Position numbers and translations under genes: made by a program. A stretch of 64,000 nucleotides of DNA from Paramoeba atlantica (taxonomy: Eukaryota > Discosea), in contig CDRNVI010000085.1 of assembly GCA_977017575.1 (NCBI GenBank), forward strand, positions 29,013-93,012, read 5' to 3'. The notes below the pieces were generated by a model. That model made no database searches and had not been told where the DNA came from. It saw only the letters and a list, made by a program, of their open reading frames with translations. Position 1 is the stretch's first letter. The number at the start of each line of letters is the position of its first letter. Of the stretch, positions 50,790 through 64,000 are shown piece by piece.

Positions 50790-52652
50790 TTTTTTTTTTT
50801 TTTTTTTTGTATACTTTTTTGAGTGCAACACTCCAGCACTGCCGCATCTGCCAACGCGTGAAGTACGAACCTCGTTTTTTTTGTTTGCTCCAATCGTCCA
50901 ATTAAATTGTCATGCAGTTTTTACATGAAAATAAGCATGCAGGTCACTCACCCTAGTTGTTTAGTACCTTGTTATGTTTGGTACCGGGCAGTGCCGTAGT
51001 TCGATCAAAAAATGTTTTTTTTTTTCTTTTTTAATATCCTAAAAGAATATGACATTTTTTTTTTTTGATAACCTAATATATTATCCCATACCCCGCGCAG
51101 CAGGGAGCTGAGCGTCAAAGAAAAAAAAAACCTGTGTGGCAGTCACCCTAGTTGTGTAGTACCTTGTTATATTCGGTACCGGATGGTGCCACAATCAAAT
51201 CGAAACCGGACAGCAATAAAAGAATCTACAATGTGAAATGTAGAATAAGAAAACATGAAAATAAGCATGCAGGTCACTCACCCTAGTTGTTTAGTACCTT
51301 GTTATGTTTGGTACCAGGTGGTGATAGAATCCATTTCATAAGACAGCAGGAAAAAACAGCAGGAAAAACGAACAAGATCTGGCGTGCAATTCAAGGCGTG
51401 CATAATATCTGGCGTGCAATATCTGGCGTGCAATATCTGGCGTGCAGTATCTGGCGTGCATAATATCAAAAACAGAATGTACTATTTTTGAAGCTTTGAC
51501 TTGAAGCAAAAGCTAATCATAGTCGTAGACCTCCAACCCATTTTTCAGCCTGAATATATTGCCGCAATTGAGAAACTACTGCGTATGCAGAATATTTCTC
51601 TAACTCAAGCTGAAAGGCTTCTCGTGTTGGCGTATAATCTAGACCTGCCCTCTTTGCCAATGTTTTTAGTAGCTGTTTAGTCTCCTCGTGCAAGACCCCA
51701 CAATCAGTAATCGCAATGCAACGGAAACTTTCGGGATCTAAGCCTTTCTCCTTCACGTATTTATTATTCTTTCTGTCTTGGGCACTCTGGAGCAAGTCAT
51801 TGCTACTTTGCTTTCGGTAGCTACTGCAACACGTATGAACTACGGTTAAATCGTATAAAATTTCACCAACGTCGGGCCACAAGATCGCAAGGTCTGGTCC
51901 GGATCTGATTCTACGAGCTCGGCATGGGTGTTGTTCTGCTGCTTCTGGGGAAATTGAACATTTGCACTTAGTGCAGAAGAATGACGTGTGAATTCGTGGC
52001 TCGATTGCACAAGGGATATAAACTACCTAAATCAAAACTATACGATAGGGCATCGCGCCTGGCCGGCGCCACCACCCTCTCGCTACTAACTTTCCACCCC
52101 TTTCGCGTTATCAGGGTCTGCCTCGGCATAACAAAGTCGGCTGATTTTGTCCGCAGGGTTACTTTTCGTGCTCACGTACCGCGCATCTACGGCAATTCCT
52201 TGCTTTTTAATTACATTCAAAACCTTTTCAAGTTCGTCAGAAACGCCGGAAGATTTCGATATTTTCCTATTAAATTATCGAAGTAAAGCAAAAATTATCG
52301 AAGTAAAGTGAAGAAAATATTGTCCTAAGAATCTTCTTCTAAGAAATATTATATGAAATAACGAAACAAAAGTACATTACACGTAAACTTTATGCGTAAA
52401 AGTGCAGTATATGCTAAAGATGTATTCAAGATTGCACTGGTTGGTGCGTGCATGAAACACGTTAACCACTGCACACTTCCTAAAATTCTTTTCGTAAACT
52501 CTTAGAATTTCATTTTGTGTGAATATCGTACTTTGTAGAGATCCTATATAAAGTATACGCCCATTCAGGGTAAGGTTTACAATAACTATCAAAACATATA
52601 GTTGCAGAATAGAATGATATCAACATTCGTTTTGTCGACCTATAATATAAAC
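50790..52652. repeat. Macrosatellite unit 4 (1863 bp)
   Basis: Standard Y-X unit. It has ATATCAAAAACAG near 51464 where the others have ATATCAACAACAG. Confidence 0.92.
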
Positions 52653-54515
52653 TTTTTTTTTTTTTTTTTTTGTATACTTTTTTGAGTGCAACACTCCAGC
52701 ACTGCCGCATCTGCCAACGCGTGAAGTACGAACCTCGTTTTTTTTGTTTGCTCCAATCGTCCAATTAAATTGTCATGCAGTTTTTACATGAAAATAAGCA
52801 TGCAGGTCACTCACCCTAGTTGTTTAGTACCTTGTTATGTTTGGTACCGGGCAGTGCCGTAGTTCGATCAAAAAATGTTTTTTTTTTTCTTTTTTAATAT
52901 CCTAAAAGAATATGACATTTTTTTTTTTTGATAACCTAATATATTATCCCATACCCCGCGCAGCAGGGAGCTGAGCGTCAAAGAAAAAAAAAACCTGTGT
53001 GGCAGTCACCCTAGTTGTGTAGTACCTTGTTATATTCGGTACCGGATGGTGCCACAATCAAATCGAAACCGGACAGCAATAAAAGAATCTACAATGTGAA
53101 ATGTAGAATAAGAAAACATGAAAATAAGCATGCAGGTCACTCACCCTAGTTGTTTAGTACCTTGTTATGTTTGGTACCAGGTGGTGATAGAATCCATTTC
53201 ATAAGACAGCAGGAAAAAACAGCAGGAAAAACGAACAAGATCTGGCGTGCAATTCAAGGCGTGCATAATATCTGGCGTGCAATATCTGGCGTGCAATATC
53301 TGGCGTGCAGTATCTGGCGTGCATAATATCAACAACAGAATGTACTATTTTTGAAGCTTTGACTTGAAGCAAAAGCTAATCATAGTCGTAGACCTCCAAC
53401 CCATTTTTCAGCCTGAATATATTGCCGCAATTGAGAAACTACTGCGTATGCAGAATATTTCTCTAACTCAAGCTGAAAGGCTTCTCGTGTTGGCGTATAA
53501 TCTAGACCTGCCCTCTTTGCCAATGTTTTTAGTAGCTGTTTAGTCTCCTCGTGCAAGACCCCACAATCAGTAATCGCAATGCAACGGAAACTTTCGGGAT
53601 CTAAGCCTTTCTCCTTCACGTATTTATTATTCTTTCTGTCTTGGGCACTCTGGAGCAAGTCATTGCTACTTTGCTTTCGGTAGCTACTGCAACACGTATG
53701 AACTACGGTTAAATCGTATAAAATTTCACCAACGTCGGGCCACAAGATCGCAAGGTCTGGTCCGGATCTGATTCTACGAGCTCGGCATGGGTGTTGTTCT
53801 GCTGCTTCTGGGGAAATTGAACATTTGCACTTAGTGCAGAAGAATGACGTGTGAATTCGTGGCTCGATTGCACAAGGGATATAAACTACCTAAATCAAAA
53901 CTATACGATAGGGCATCGCGCCTGGCCGGCGCCACCACCCTCTCGCTACTAACTTTCCACCCCTTTCGCGTTATCAGGGTCTGCCTCGGCATAACAAAGT
54001 CGGCTGATTTTGTCCGCAGGGTTACTTTTCGTGCTCACGTACCGCGCATCTACGGCAATTCCTTGCTTTTTAATTACATTCAAAACCTTTTCAAGTTCGT
54101 CAGAAACGCCGGAAGATTTCGATATTTTCCTATTAAATTATCGAAGTAAAGCAAAAATTATCGAAGTAAAGTGAAGAAAATATTGTCCTAAGAATCTTCT
54201 TCTAAGAAATATTATATGAAATAACGAAACAAAAGTACATTACACGTAAACTTTATGCGTAAAAGTGCAGTATATGCTAAAGATGTATTCAAGATTGCAC
54301 TGGTTGGTGCGTGCATGAAACACGTTAACCACTGCACACTTCCTAAAATTCTTTTCGTAAACTCTTAGAATTTCATTTTGTGTGAATATCGTACTTTGTA
54401 GAGATCCTATATAAAGTATACGCCCATTCAGGGTAAGGTTTACAATAACTATCAAAACATATAGTTGCAGAATAGAATGATATCAACATTCGTTTTGTCG
54501 ACCTATAATATAAAC
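52653..54515. repeat. Macrosatellite unit 5 (1863 bp)
   Basis: Standard Y-X unit. Confidence 0.92.
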
Positions 54516-56372
54516 TTTTTTTTTTTTTTTTTTTGTATACTTTTTTGAGTGCAACACTCCAGCACTGCCGCATCTGCCAACGCGTGAAGTACGAACCTCG
54601 TTTTTTTTGTTTGCTCCAATCGTCCAATTAAATTGTCATGCAGTTTTTACATGAAAATAAGCATGCAGGTCACTCACCCTAGTTGTTTAGTACCTTGTTA
54701 TGTTTGGTACCGGGCAGTGCCGTAGTTCGATCAAAAAATGTTTTTTTTTTTTAATATCCTAAAAGAATATGACATTTTTTTTTTTTGATAACCTAATATA
54801 TTATCCCATACCCCGCGCAGCAGGGAGCTGAGCGTCAAAGAAAAAAAAAACCTGTGTGGCAGTCACCCTAGTTGTGTAGTACCTTGTTATATTCGGTACC
54901 GGATGGTGCCACAATCAAATCGAAACCGGACAGCAATAAAAGAATCTACAATGTGAAATGTAGAATAAGAAAACATGAAAATAAGCATGCAGGTCACTCA
55001 CCCTAGTTGTTTAGTACCTTGTTATGTTTGGTACCAGGTGGTGATAGAATCCATTTCATAAGACAGCAGGAAAAAACAGCAGGAAAAACGAACAAGATCT
55101 GGCGTGCAATTCAAGGCGTGCATAATATCTGGCGTGCAATATCTGGCGTGCAATATCTGGCGTGCAGTATCTGGCGTGCATAATATCAACAACAGAATGT
55201 ACTATTTTTGAAGCTTTGACTTGAAGCAAAAGCTAATCATAGTCGTAGACCTCCAACCCATTTTTCAGCCTGAATATATTGCCGCAATTGAGAAACTACT
55301 GCGTATGCAGAATATTTCTCTAACTCAAGCTGAAAGGCTTCTCGTGTTGGCGTATAATCTAGACCTGCCCTCTTTGCCAATGTTTTTAGTAGCTGTTTAG
55401 TCTCCTCGTGCAAGACCCCACAATCAGTAATCGCAATGCAACGGAAACTTTCGGGATCTAAGCCTTTCTCCTTCACGTATTTATTATTCTTTCTGTCTTG
55501 GGCACTCTGGAGCAAGTCATTGCTACTTTGCTTTCGGTAGCTACTGCAACACGTATGAACTACGGTTAAATCGTATAAAATTTCACCAACGTCGGGCCAC
55601 AAGATCGCAAGGTCTGGTCCGGATCTGATTCTACGAGCTCGGCATGGGTGTTGTTCTGCTGCTTCTGGGGAAATTGAACATTTGCACTTAGTGCAGAAGA
55701 ATGACGTGTGAATTCGTGGCTCGATTGCACAAGGGATATAAACTACCTAAATCAAAACTATACGATAGGGCATCGCGCCTGGCCGGCGCCACCACCCTCT
55801 CGCTACTAACTTTCCACCCCTTTCGCGTTATCAGGGTCTGCCTCGGCATAACAAAGTCGGCTGATTTTGTCCGCAGGGTTACTTTTCGTGCTCACGTACC
55901 GCGCATCTACGGCAATTCCTTGCTTTTTAATTACATTCAAAACCTTTTCAAGTTCGTCAGAAACGCCGGAAGATTTCGATATTTTCCTATTAAATTATCG
56001 AAGTAAAGCAAAAATTATCGAAGTAAAGTGAAGAAAATATTGTCCTAAGAATCTTCTTCTAAGAAATATTATATGAAATAACGAAACAAAAGTACATTAC
56101 ACGTAAACTTTATGCGTAAAAGTGCAGTATATGCTAAAGATGTATTCAAGATTGCACTGGTTGGTGCGTGCATGAAACACGTTAACCACTGCACACTTCC
56201 TAAAATTCTTTTCGTAAACTCTTAGAATTTCATTTTGTGTGAATATCGTACTTTGTAGAGATCCTATATAAAGTATACGCCCATTCAGGGTAAGGTTTAC
56301 AATAACTATCAAAACATATAGTTGCAGAATAGAATGATATCAACATTCGTTTTGTCGACCTATAATATAAAC
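54516..56372. repeat. Macrosatellite unit 6 (1857 bp)
   Basis: Standard unit; the T run near 54740 lacks the internal CTTTTTT found in most units. Confidence 0.92.
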
Positions 56373-58234
56373 TTTTTTTTTTTTTTTTTTGTATACTTTT
56401 TTGAGTGCAACACTCCAGCACTGCCGCATCTGCCAACGCGTGAAGTACGAACCTCGTTTTTTTTGTTTGCTCCAATCGTCCAATTAAATTGTCATGCAGT
56501 TTTTACATGAAAATAAGCATGCAGGTCACTCACCCTAGTTGTTTAGTACCTTGTTATGTTTGGTACCGGGCAGTGCCGTAGTTCGATCAAAAAATGTTTT
56601 TTTTTTTCTTTTTTAATATCCTAAAAGAATATGACATTTTTTTTTTTTGATAACCTAATATATTATCCCATACCCCGCGCAGCAGGGAGCTGAGCGTCAA
56701 AGAAAAAAAAAACCTGTGTGGCAGTCACCCTAGTTGTGTAGTACCTTGTTATATTCGGTACCGGATGGTGCCACAATCAAATCGAAACCGGACAGCAATA
56801 AAAGAATCTACAATGTGAAATGTAGAATAAGAAAACATGAAAATAAGCATGCAGGTCACTCACCCTAGTTGTTTAGTACCTTGTTATGTTTGGTACCAGG
56901 TGGTGATAGAATCCATTTCATAAGACAGCAGGAAAAAACAGCAGGAAAAACGAACAAGATCTGGCGTGCAATTCAAGGCGTGCATAATATCTGGCGTGCA
57001 ATATCTGGCGTGCAATATCTGGCGTGCAGTATCTGGCGTGCATAATATCAACAACAGAATGTACTATTTTTGAAGCTTTGACTTGAAGCAAAAGCTAATC
57101 ATAGTCGTAGACCTCCAACCCATTTTTCAGCCTGAATATATTGCCGCAATTGAGAAACTACTGCGTATGCAGAATATTTCTCTAACTCAAGCTGAAAGGC
57201 TTCTCGTGTTGGCGTATAATCTAGACCTGCCCTCTTTGCCAATGTTTTTAGTAGCTGTTTAGTCTCCTCGTGCAAGACCCCACAATCAGTAATCGCAATG
57301 CAACGGAAACTTTCGGGATCTAAGCCTTTCTCCTTCACGTATTTATTATTCTTTCTGTCTTGGGCACTCTGGAGCAAGTCATTGCTACTTTGCTTTCGGT
57401 AGCTACTGCAACACGTATGAACTACGGTTAAATCGTATAAAATTTCACCAACGTCGGGCCACAAGATCGCAAGGTCTGGTCCGGATCTGATTCTACGAGC
57501 TCGGCATGGGTGTTGTTCTGCTGCTTCTGGGGAAATTGAACATTTGCACTTAGTGCAGAAGAATGACGTGTGAATTCGTGGCTCGATTGCACAAGGGATA
57601 TAAACTACCTAAATCAAAACTATACGATAGGGCATCGCGCCTGGCCGGCGCCACCACCCTCTCGCTACTAACTTTCCACCCCTTTCGCGTTATCAGGGTC
57701 TGCCTCGGCATAACAAAGTCGGCTGATTTTGTCCGCAGGGTTACTTTTCGTGCTCACGTACCGCGCATCTACGGCAATTCCTTGCTTTTTAATTACATTC
57801 AAAACCTTTTCAAGTTCGTCAGAAACGCCGGAAGATTTCGATATTTTCCTATTAAATTATCGAAGTAAAGCAAAAATTATCGAAGTAAAGTGAAGAAAAT
57901 ATTGTCCTAAGAATCTTCTTCTAAGAAATATTATATGAAATAACGAAACAAAAGTACATTACACGTAAACTTTATGCGTAAAAGTGCAGTATATGCTAAA
58001 GATGTATTCAAGATTGCACTGGTTGGTGCGTGCATGAAACACGTTAACCACTGCACACTTCCTAAAATTCTTTTCGTAAACTCTTAGAATTTCATTTTGT
58101 GTGAATATCGTACTTTGTAGAGATCCTATATAAAGTATACGCCCATTCAGGGTAAGGTTTACAATAACTATCAAAACATATAGTTGCAGAATAGAATGAT
58201 ATCAACATTCGTTTTGTCGACCTATAATATAAAC
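56373..58234. repeat. Macrosatellite unit 7 (1862 bp)
   Basis: Standard Y-X unit with a slightly shorter first T run. Confidence 0.92.
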
Positions 58235-60097
58235 TTTTTTTTTTTTTTTTTTTGTATACTTTTTTGAGTGCAACACTCCAGCACTGCCGCATCTGCCAAC
58301 GCGTGAAGTACGAACCTCGTTTTTTTTGTTTGCTCCAATCGTCCAATTAAATTGTCATGCAGTTTTTACATGAAAATAAGCATGCAGGTCACTCACCCTA
58401 GTTGTTTAGTACCTTGTTATGTTTGGTACCGGGCAGTGCCGTAGTTCGATCAAAAAATGTTTTTTTTTTTCTTTTTTAATATCCTAAAAGAATATGACAT
58501 TTTTTTTTTTTGATAACCTAATATATTATCCCATACCCCGCGCAGCAGGGAGCTGAGCGTCAAAGAAAAAAAAAACCTGTGTGGCAGTCACCCTAGTTGT
58601 GTAGTACCTTGTTATATTCGGTACCGGATGGTGCCACAATCAAATCGAAACCGGACAGCAATAAAAGAATCTACAATGTGAAATGTAGAATAAGAAAACA
58701 TGAAAATAAGCATGCAGGTCACTCACCCTAGTTGTTTAGTACCTTGTTATGTTTGGTACCAGGTGGTGATAGAATCCATTTCATAAGACAGCAGGAAAAA
58801 ACAGCAGGAAAAACGAACAAGATCTGGCGTGCAATTCAAGGCGTGCATAATATCTGGCGTGCAATATCTGGCGTGCAATATCTGGCGTGCAGTATCTGGC
58901 GTGCATAATATCAACAACAGAATGTACTATTTTTGAAGCTTTGACTTGAAGCAAAAGCTAATCATAGTCGTAGACCTCCAACCCATTTTTCAGCCTGAAT
59001 ATATTGCCGCAATTGAGAAACTACTGCGTATGCAGAATATTTCTCTAACTCAAGCTGAAAGGCTTCTCGTGTTGGCGTATAATCTAGACCTGCCCTCTTT
59101 GCCAATGTTTTTAGTAGCTGTTTAGTCTCCTCGTGCAAGACCCCACAATCAGTAATCGCAATGCAACGGAAACTTTCGGGATCTAAGCCTTTCTCCTTCA
59201 CGTATTTATTATTCTTTCTGTCTTGGGCACTCTGGAGCAAGTCATTGCTACTTTGCTTTCGGTAGCTACTGCAACACGTATGAACTACGGTTAAATCGTA
59301 TAAAATTTCACCAACGTCGGGCCACAAGATCGCAAGGTCTGGTCCGGATCTGATTCTACGAGCTCGGCATGGGTGTTGTTCTGCTGCTTCTGGGGAAATT
59401 GAACATTTGCACTTAGTGCAGAAGAATGACGTGTGAATTCGTGGCTCGATTGCACAAGGGATATAAACTACCTAAATCAAAACTATACGATAGGGCATCG
59501 CGCCTGGCCGGCGCCACCACCCTCTCGCTACTAACTTTCCACCCCTTTCGCGTTATCAGGGTCTGCCTCGGCATAACAAAGTCGGCTGATTTTGTCCGCA
59601 GGGTTACTTTTCGTGCTCACGTACCGCGCATCTACGGCAATTCCTTGCTTTTTAATTACATTCAAAACCTTTTCAAGTTCGTCAGAAACGCCGGAAGATT
59701 TCGATATTTTCCTATTAAATTATCGAAGTAAAGCAAAAATTATCGAAGTAAAGTGAAGAAAATATTGTCCTAAGAATCTTCTTCTAAGAAATATTATATG
59801 AAATAACGAAACAAAAGTACATTACACGTAAACTTTATGCGTAAAAGTGCAGTATATGCTAAAGATGTATTCAAGATTGCACTGGTTGGTGCGTGCATGA
59901 AACACGTTAACCACTGCACACTTCCTAAAATTCTTTTCGTAAACTCTTAGAATTTCATTTTGTGTGAATATCGTACTTTGTAGAGATCCTATATAAAGTA
60001 TACGCCCATTCAGGGTAAGGTTTACAATAACTATCAAAACATATAGTTGCAGAATAGAATGATATCAACATTCGTTTTGTCGACCTATAATATAAAC
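58235..60097. repeat. Macrosatellite unit 8 (1863 bp)
   Basis: Standard Y-X unit. Confidence 0.92.
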
Positions 60098-61953
60098 TTT
60101 TTTTTTTTTTTTTTTTGTATACTTTTTTGAGTGCAACACTCCAGCACTGCCGCATCTGCCAACGCGTGAAGTACGAACCTCGTTTTTTTTGTTTGCTCCA
60201 ATCGTCCAATTAAATTGTCATGCAGTTTTTACATGAAAATAAGCATGCAGGTCACTCACCCTAGTTGTTTAGTACCTTGTTATGTTTGGTACCGGGCAGT
60301 GCCGTAGTTCGATCAAAAAATGTTTTTTTTTTTCTTTTTTAATATCCTAAAAGAATATGACATTTTTTTTTTTTGATAACCTAATATATTATCCCATACC
60401 CCGCGCAGCAGGGAGCTGAGCGTCAAAGAAAAAAAAAACCTGTGTGGCAGTCACCCTAGTTGTGTAGTACCTTGTTATATTCGGTACCGGATGGTGCCAC
60501 AATCAAATCGAAACCGGACAGCAATAAAAGAATCTACAATGTGAAATGTAGAATAAGAAAACATGAAAATAAGCATGCAGGTCACTCACCCTAGTTGTTT
60601 AGTACCTTGTTATGTTTGGTACCAGGTGGTGATAGAATCCATTTCATAAGACAGCAGGAAAAAACAGCAGGAAAAACGAACAAGATCTGGCGTGCAATTC
60701 AAGGCGTGCATAATATCTGGCGTGCAATATCTGGCGTGCAATATCTGGCGTGCAGTATCTGGCGTGCATAATATCAACAACAGAATGTACTATTTTTGAA
60801 GCTTTGACTTGAAGCAAAAGCTAATCATAGTCGTAGACCTCCAACCCATTTTTCAGCCTGAATATATTGCCGCAATTGAGAAACTACTGCGTATGCAGAA
60901 TATTTCTCTAACTCAAGCTGAAAGGCTTCTCGTGTTGGCGTATAATCTAGACCTGCCCTCTTTGCCAATGTTTTTAGTAGCTGTTTAGTCTCCTCGTGCA
61001 AGACCCCACAATCAGTAATCGCAATGCAACGGAAACTTTCGGGATCTAAGCCTTTCTCCTTCACGTATTTATTATTCTTTCTGTCTTGGGCACTCTGGAG
61101 CAAGTCATTGCTACTTTGCTTTCGGTAGCTACTGCAACACGTATGAACTACGGTTAAATCGTATAAAATTTCACCAACGTCGGGCCACAAGATCGCAAGG
61201 TCTGGTCCGGATCTGATTCTACGAGCTCGGCATGGGTGTTGTTCTGCTGCTTCTGGGGAAATTGAACATTTGCACTTAGTGCAGAAGAATGACGTGTGAA
61301 TTCGTGGCTCGATTGCACAAGGGATATAAACTACCTAAATCAAAACTATACGATAGGGCATCGCGCCTGGCCGGCGCCACCACCCTCTCGCTACTAACTT
61401 TCCACCCCTTTCGCGTTATCAGGGTCTGCCTCGGCATAACAAAGTCGGCTGATTTTGTCCGCAGGGTTACTTTTCGTGCTCACGTACCGCGCATCTACGG
61501 CAATTCCTTGCTTTTTAATTACATTCAAAACCTTTTCAAGTTCGTCAGAAACGCCGGAAGATTTCGATATTTTCCTATTAAATTATCGAAGTAAAGCAAA
61601 AATTGAAGTAAAGTGAAGTATTGTCCTAAGAATCTTCTTCTAAGAAATATTATATGAAATAACGAAACAAAAGTACATTACACGTAAACTTTATGCGTAA
61701 AAGTGCAGTATATGCTAAAGATGTATTCAAGATTGCACTGGTTGGTGCGTGCATGAAACACGTTAACCACTGCACACTTCCTAAAATTCTTTTCGTAAAC
61801 TCTTAGAATTTCATTTTGTGTGAATATCGTACTTTGTAGAGATCCTATATAAAGTATACGCCCATTCAGGGTAAGGTTTACAATAACTATCAAAACATAT
61901 AGTTGCAGAATAGAATGATATCAACATTCGTTTTGTCGACCTATAATATAAAC
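60098..61953. repeat. Macrosatellite unit 9 (1856 bp)
   Basis: Small deletions near 61604-61620 (AAAAATTGAAGTAAAGTGAAG) distinguish this X module. Confidence 0.92.
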
Positions 61954-63816
61954 TTTTTTTTTTTTTTTTTTTGTATACTTTTTTGAGTGCAACACTCCAG
62001 CACTGCCGCATCTGCCAACGCGTGAAGTACGAACCTCGTTTTTTTTGTTTGCTCCAATCGTCCAATTAAATTGTCATGCAGTTTTTACATGAAAATAAGC
62101 ATGCAGGTCACTCACCCTAGTTGTTTAGTACCTTGTTATGTTTGGTACCGGGCAGTGCCGTAGTTCGATCAAAAAATGTTTTTTTTTTTCTTTTTTAATA
62201 TCCTAAAAGAATATGACATTTTTTTTTTTTGATAACCTAATATATTATCCCATACCCCGCGCAGCAGGGAGCTGAGCGTCAAAGAAAAAAAAAACCTGTG
62301 TGGCAGTCACCCTAGTTGTGTAGTACCTTGTTATATTCGGTACCGGATGGTGCCACAATCAAATCGAAACCGGACAGCAATAAAAGAATCTACAATGTGA
62401 AATGTAGAATAAGAAAACATGAAAATAAGCATGCAGGTCACTCACCCTAGTTGTTTAGTACCTTGTTATGTTTGGTACCAGGTGGTGATAGAATCCATTT
62501 CATAAGACAGCAGGAAAAAACAGCAGGAAAAACGAACAAGATCTGGCGTGCAATTCAAGGCGTGCATAATATCTGGCGTGCAATATCTGGCGTGCAATAT
62601 CTGGCGTGCAGTATCTGGCGTGCATAATATCAACAACAGAATGTACTATTTTTGAAGCTTTGACTTGAAGCAAAAGCTAATCATAGTCGTAGACCTCCAA
62701 CCCATTTTTCAGCCTGAATATATTGCCGCAATTGAGAAACTACTGCGTATGCAGAATATTTCTCTAACTCAAGCTGAAAGGCTTCTCGTGTTGGCGTATA
62801 ATCTAGACCTGCCCTCTTTGCCAATGTTTTTAGTAGCTGTTTAGTCTCCTCGTGCAAGACCCCACAATCAGTAATCGCAATGCAACGGAAACTTTCGGGA
62901 TCTAAGCCTTTCTCCTTCACGTATTTATTATTCTTTCTGTCTTGGGCACTCTGGAGCAAGTCATTGCTACTTTGCTTTCGGTAGCTACTGCAACACGTAT
63001 GAACTACGGTTAAATCGTATAAAATTTCACCAACGTCGGGCCACAAGATCGCAAGGTCTGGTCCGGATCTGATTCTACGAGCTCGGCATGGGTGTTGTTC
63101 TGCTGCTTCTGGGGAAATTGAACATTTGCACTTAGTGCAGAAGAATGACGTGTGAATTCGTGGCTCGATTGCACAAGGGATATAAACTACCTAAATCAAA
63201 ACTATACGATAGGGCATCGCGCCTGGCCGGCGCCACCACCCTCTCGCTACTAACTTTCCACCCCTTTCGCGTTATCAGGGTCTGCCTCGGCATAACAAAG
63301 TCGGCTGATTTTGTCCGCAGGGTTACTTTTCGTGCTCACGTACCGCGCATCTACGGCAATTCCTTGCTTTTTAATTACATTCAAAACCTTTTCAAGTTCG
63401 TCAGAAACGCCGGAAGATTTCGATATTTTCCTATTAAATTATCGAAGTAAAGCAAAAATTATCGAAGTAAAGTGAAGAAAATATTGTCCTAAGAATCTTC
63501 TTCTAAGAAATATTATATGAAATAACGAAACAAAAGTACATTACACGTAAACTTTATGCGTAAAAGTGCAGTATATGCTAAAGATGTATTCAAGATTGCA
63601 CTGGTTGGTGCGTGCATGAAACACGTTAACCACTGCACACTTCCTAAAATTCTTTTCGTAAACTCTTAGAATTTCATTTTGTGTGAATATCGTACTTTGT
63701 AGAGATCCTATATAAAGTATACGCCCATTCAGGGTAAGGTTTACAATAACTATCAAAACATATAGTTGCAGAATAGAATGATATCAACATTCGTTTTGTC
63801 GACCTATAATATAAAC
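61954..63816. repeat. Macrosatellite unit 10 (1863 bp)
   Basis: Standard Y-X unit. Confidence 0.92.
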
Positions 63817-64000
63817 TTTTTTTTTTTTTTTTTTTGTATACTTTTTTGAGTGCAACACTCCAGCACTGCCGCATCTGCCAACGCGTGAAGTACGAACCTC
63901 GTTTTTTTTGTTTGCTCCAATCGTCCAATTAAATTGTCATGCAGTTTTTACATGAAAATAAGCATGCAGGTCACTCACCCTAGTTGTTTAGTACCTTGTT
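63817..64000. repeat. Macrosatellite unit 11, cut by the window edge
   Basis: The first 184 bases of a Y module; the array continues outside the window. Confidence 0.92.

Larger units (their letters stand above)
43927..64000. repeat. Macrosatellite of about 1.86-kb units (Y + X modules)
   Basis: Ten complete and one partial unit run to the window edge. Y (about 1225 bp) is a 5'-truncated REL-5-type insertion with poly-A; X (about 630 bp) is the PAT 3' end. Y is flanked by ATATAAAC (43919-43926 and 45152-45159 in the first unit), its target duplication within X. Standard units differ by only a few bases, mostly in T-run length, which implies recent amplification or homogenisation. Confidence 0.95.

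Noticed and set aside
45117-63450. Repeated small plus-strand frames of 101 codons and minus-strand frames of 71 and 84 codons
   Set aside because: They are chance frames copied in each macrosatellite unit. The 84-codon frame crosses the poly-A junction, and the 101-codon frame is antisense to REL and RNase H remnants.
43927-64000. The macrosatellite as an assembly artefact
   Set aside because: Units differ in T-run length, point changes and the extra segment in units 2-3, which does not look like copied reads. The exact copy number could still be wrong; long reads would settle it.
1-64000. tRNA, rRNA or host protein genes; telomeric TTAGGC or TTAGGG arrays
   Set aside because: I looked for cloverleaf-like sequences, rRNA landmarks and canonical telomere repeats and saw none. 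Short or diverged RNA genes cannot be excluded by eye.

Overview
This is eukaryotic, almost certainly animal, DNA with no recognisable host gene. Nearly all of it is transposable elements inserted into one another, followed by a macrosatellite that runs off the right edge. Evidence for a eukaryote: non-LTR retrotransposons with poly-A or short-repeat tails and target-site duplications (TSDs), DIRS/PAT-type tyrosine-recombinase retroelements, a cut-and-paste transposon with terminal inverted repeats (TIRs), and a putative spliced leader on several element mRNAs. A trans-splicing invertebrate (nematode, flatworm or similar) fits best, but the species cannot be fixed from this sequence.

The main family, called REL here, is a single-ORF non-LTR retrotransposon: an N-terminal domain of unknown function, a reverse transcriptase (RT) with A-[YF]-x-D-D-V, a CCHC knuckle, and a C-terminal restriction-like endonuclease with the motif R-S-G-P-D-[LI]-x12-D. 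Nine copies are labelled REL-1 to REL-9. REL-2 and REL-7 have open reading frames; the rest are truncated, frameshifted or split.

Layout: 1-5471 REL-1 between two 18-bp minisatellites; 5877-8767 a decayed DIRS/PAT element (DIRS-1); 9266-15342 a retroelement C-terminal fragment split cleanly by a nearly complete PAT-type element (PAT-2, 9791-15009) with split direct repeats, gag, tyrosine recombinase and RT/RNase H; 15343-22988 REL-2, REL-3 and REL-4; 23107-40932 a three-level nest. In the nest, REL-5 (minus) is the outer host, split into 38779-40932 and 23107-25491. It is interrupted by REL-6 joined to REL-9. REL-6 is itself interrupted by REL-7, a LINE 3' end and REL-8, while REL-9 holds a TIR transposon. 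Removing the three inserts of REL-6 at their TSDs leaves exactly 1120 codons in one frame. 40973-42781 is a 5'-truncated LINE. 42796-64000 holds PAT-derived repeats and, from 43927, tandem units of about 1.86 kb, each made of a PAT 3' end (module X) with a truncated REL-5-type insertion (module Y).

Three observations stand out. First, a 16-36 nt leader ending TTTCTGTACCTTGTTG lies 22-29 nt upstream of the first ATG in five copies from unrelated elements. In PAT-2 it sits exactly where a trans-spliced mRNA 5' end would have been written back behind the genomic acceptor AG. Second, a hairpin module with compensatory base changes recurs in the 3' ends of both a LINE and the REL-5 family, and its antisense resembles the leader. 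Third, most REL copies end in variants of one 17-18 nt unit, expanded to about 85 copies in one place.
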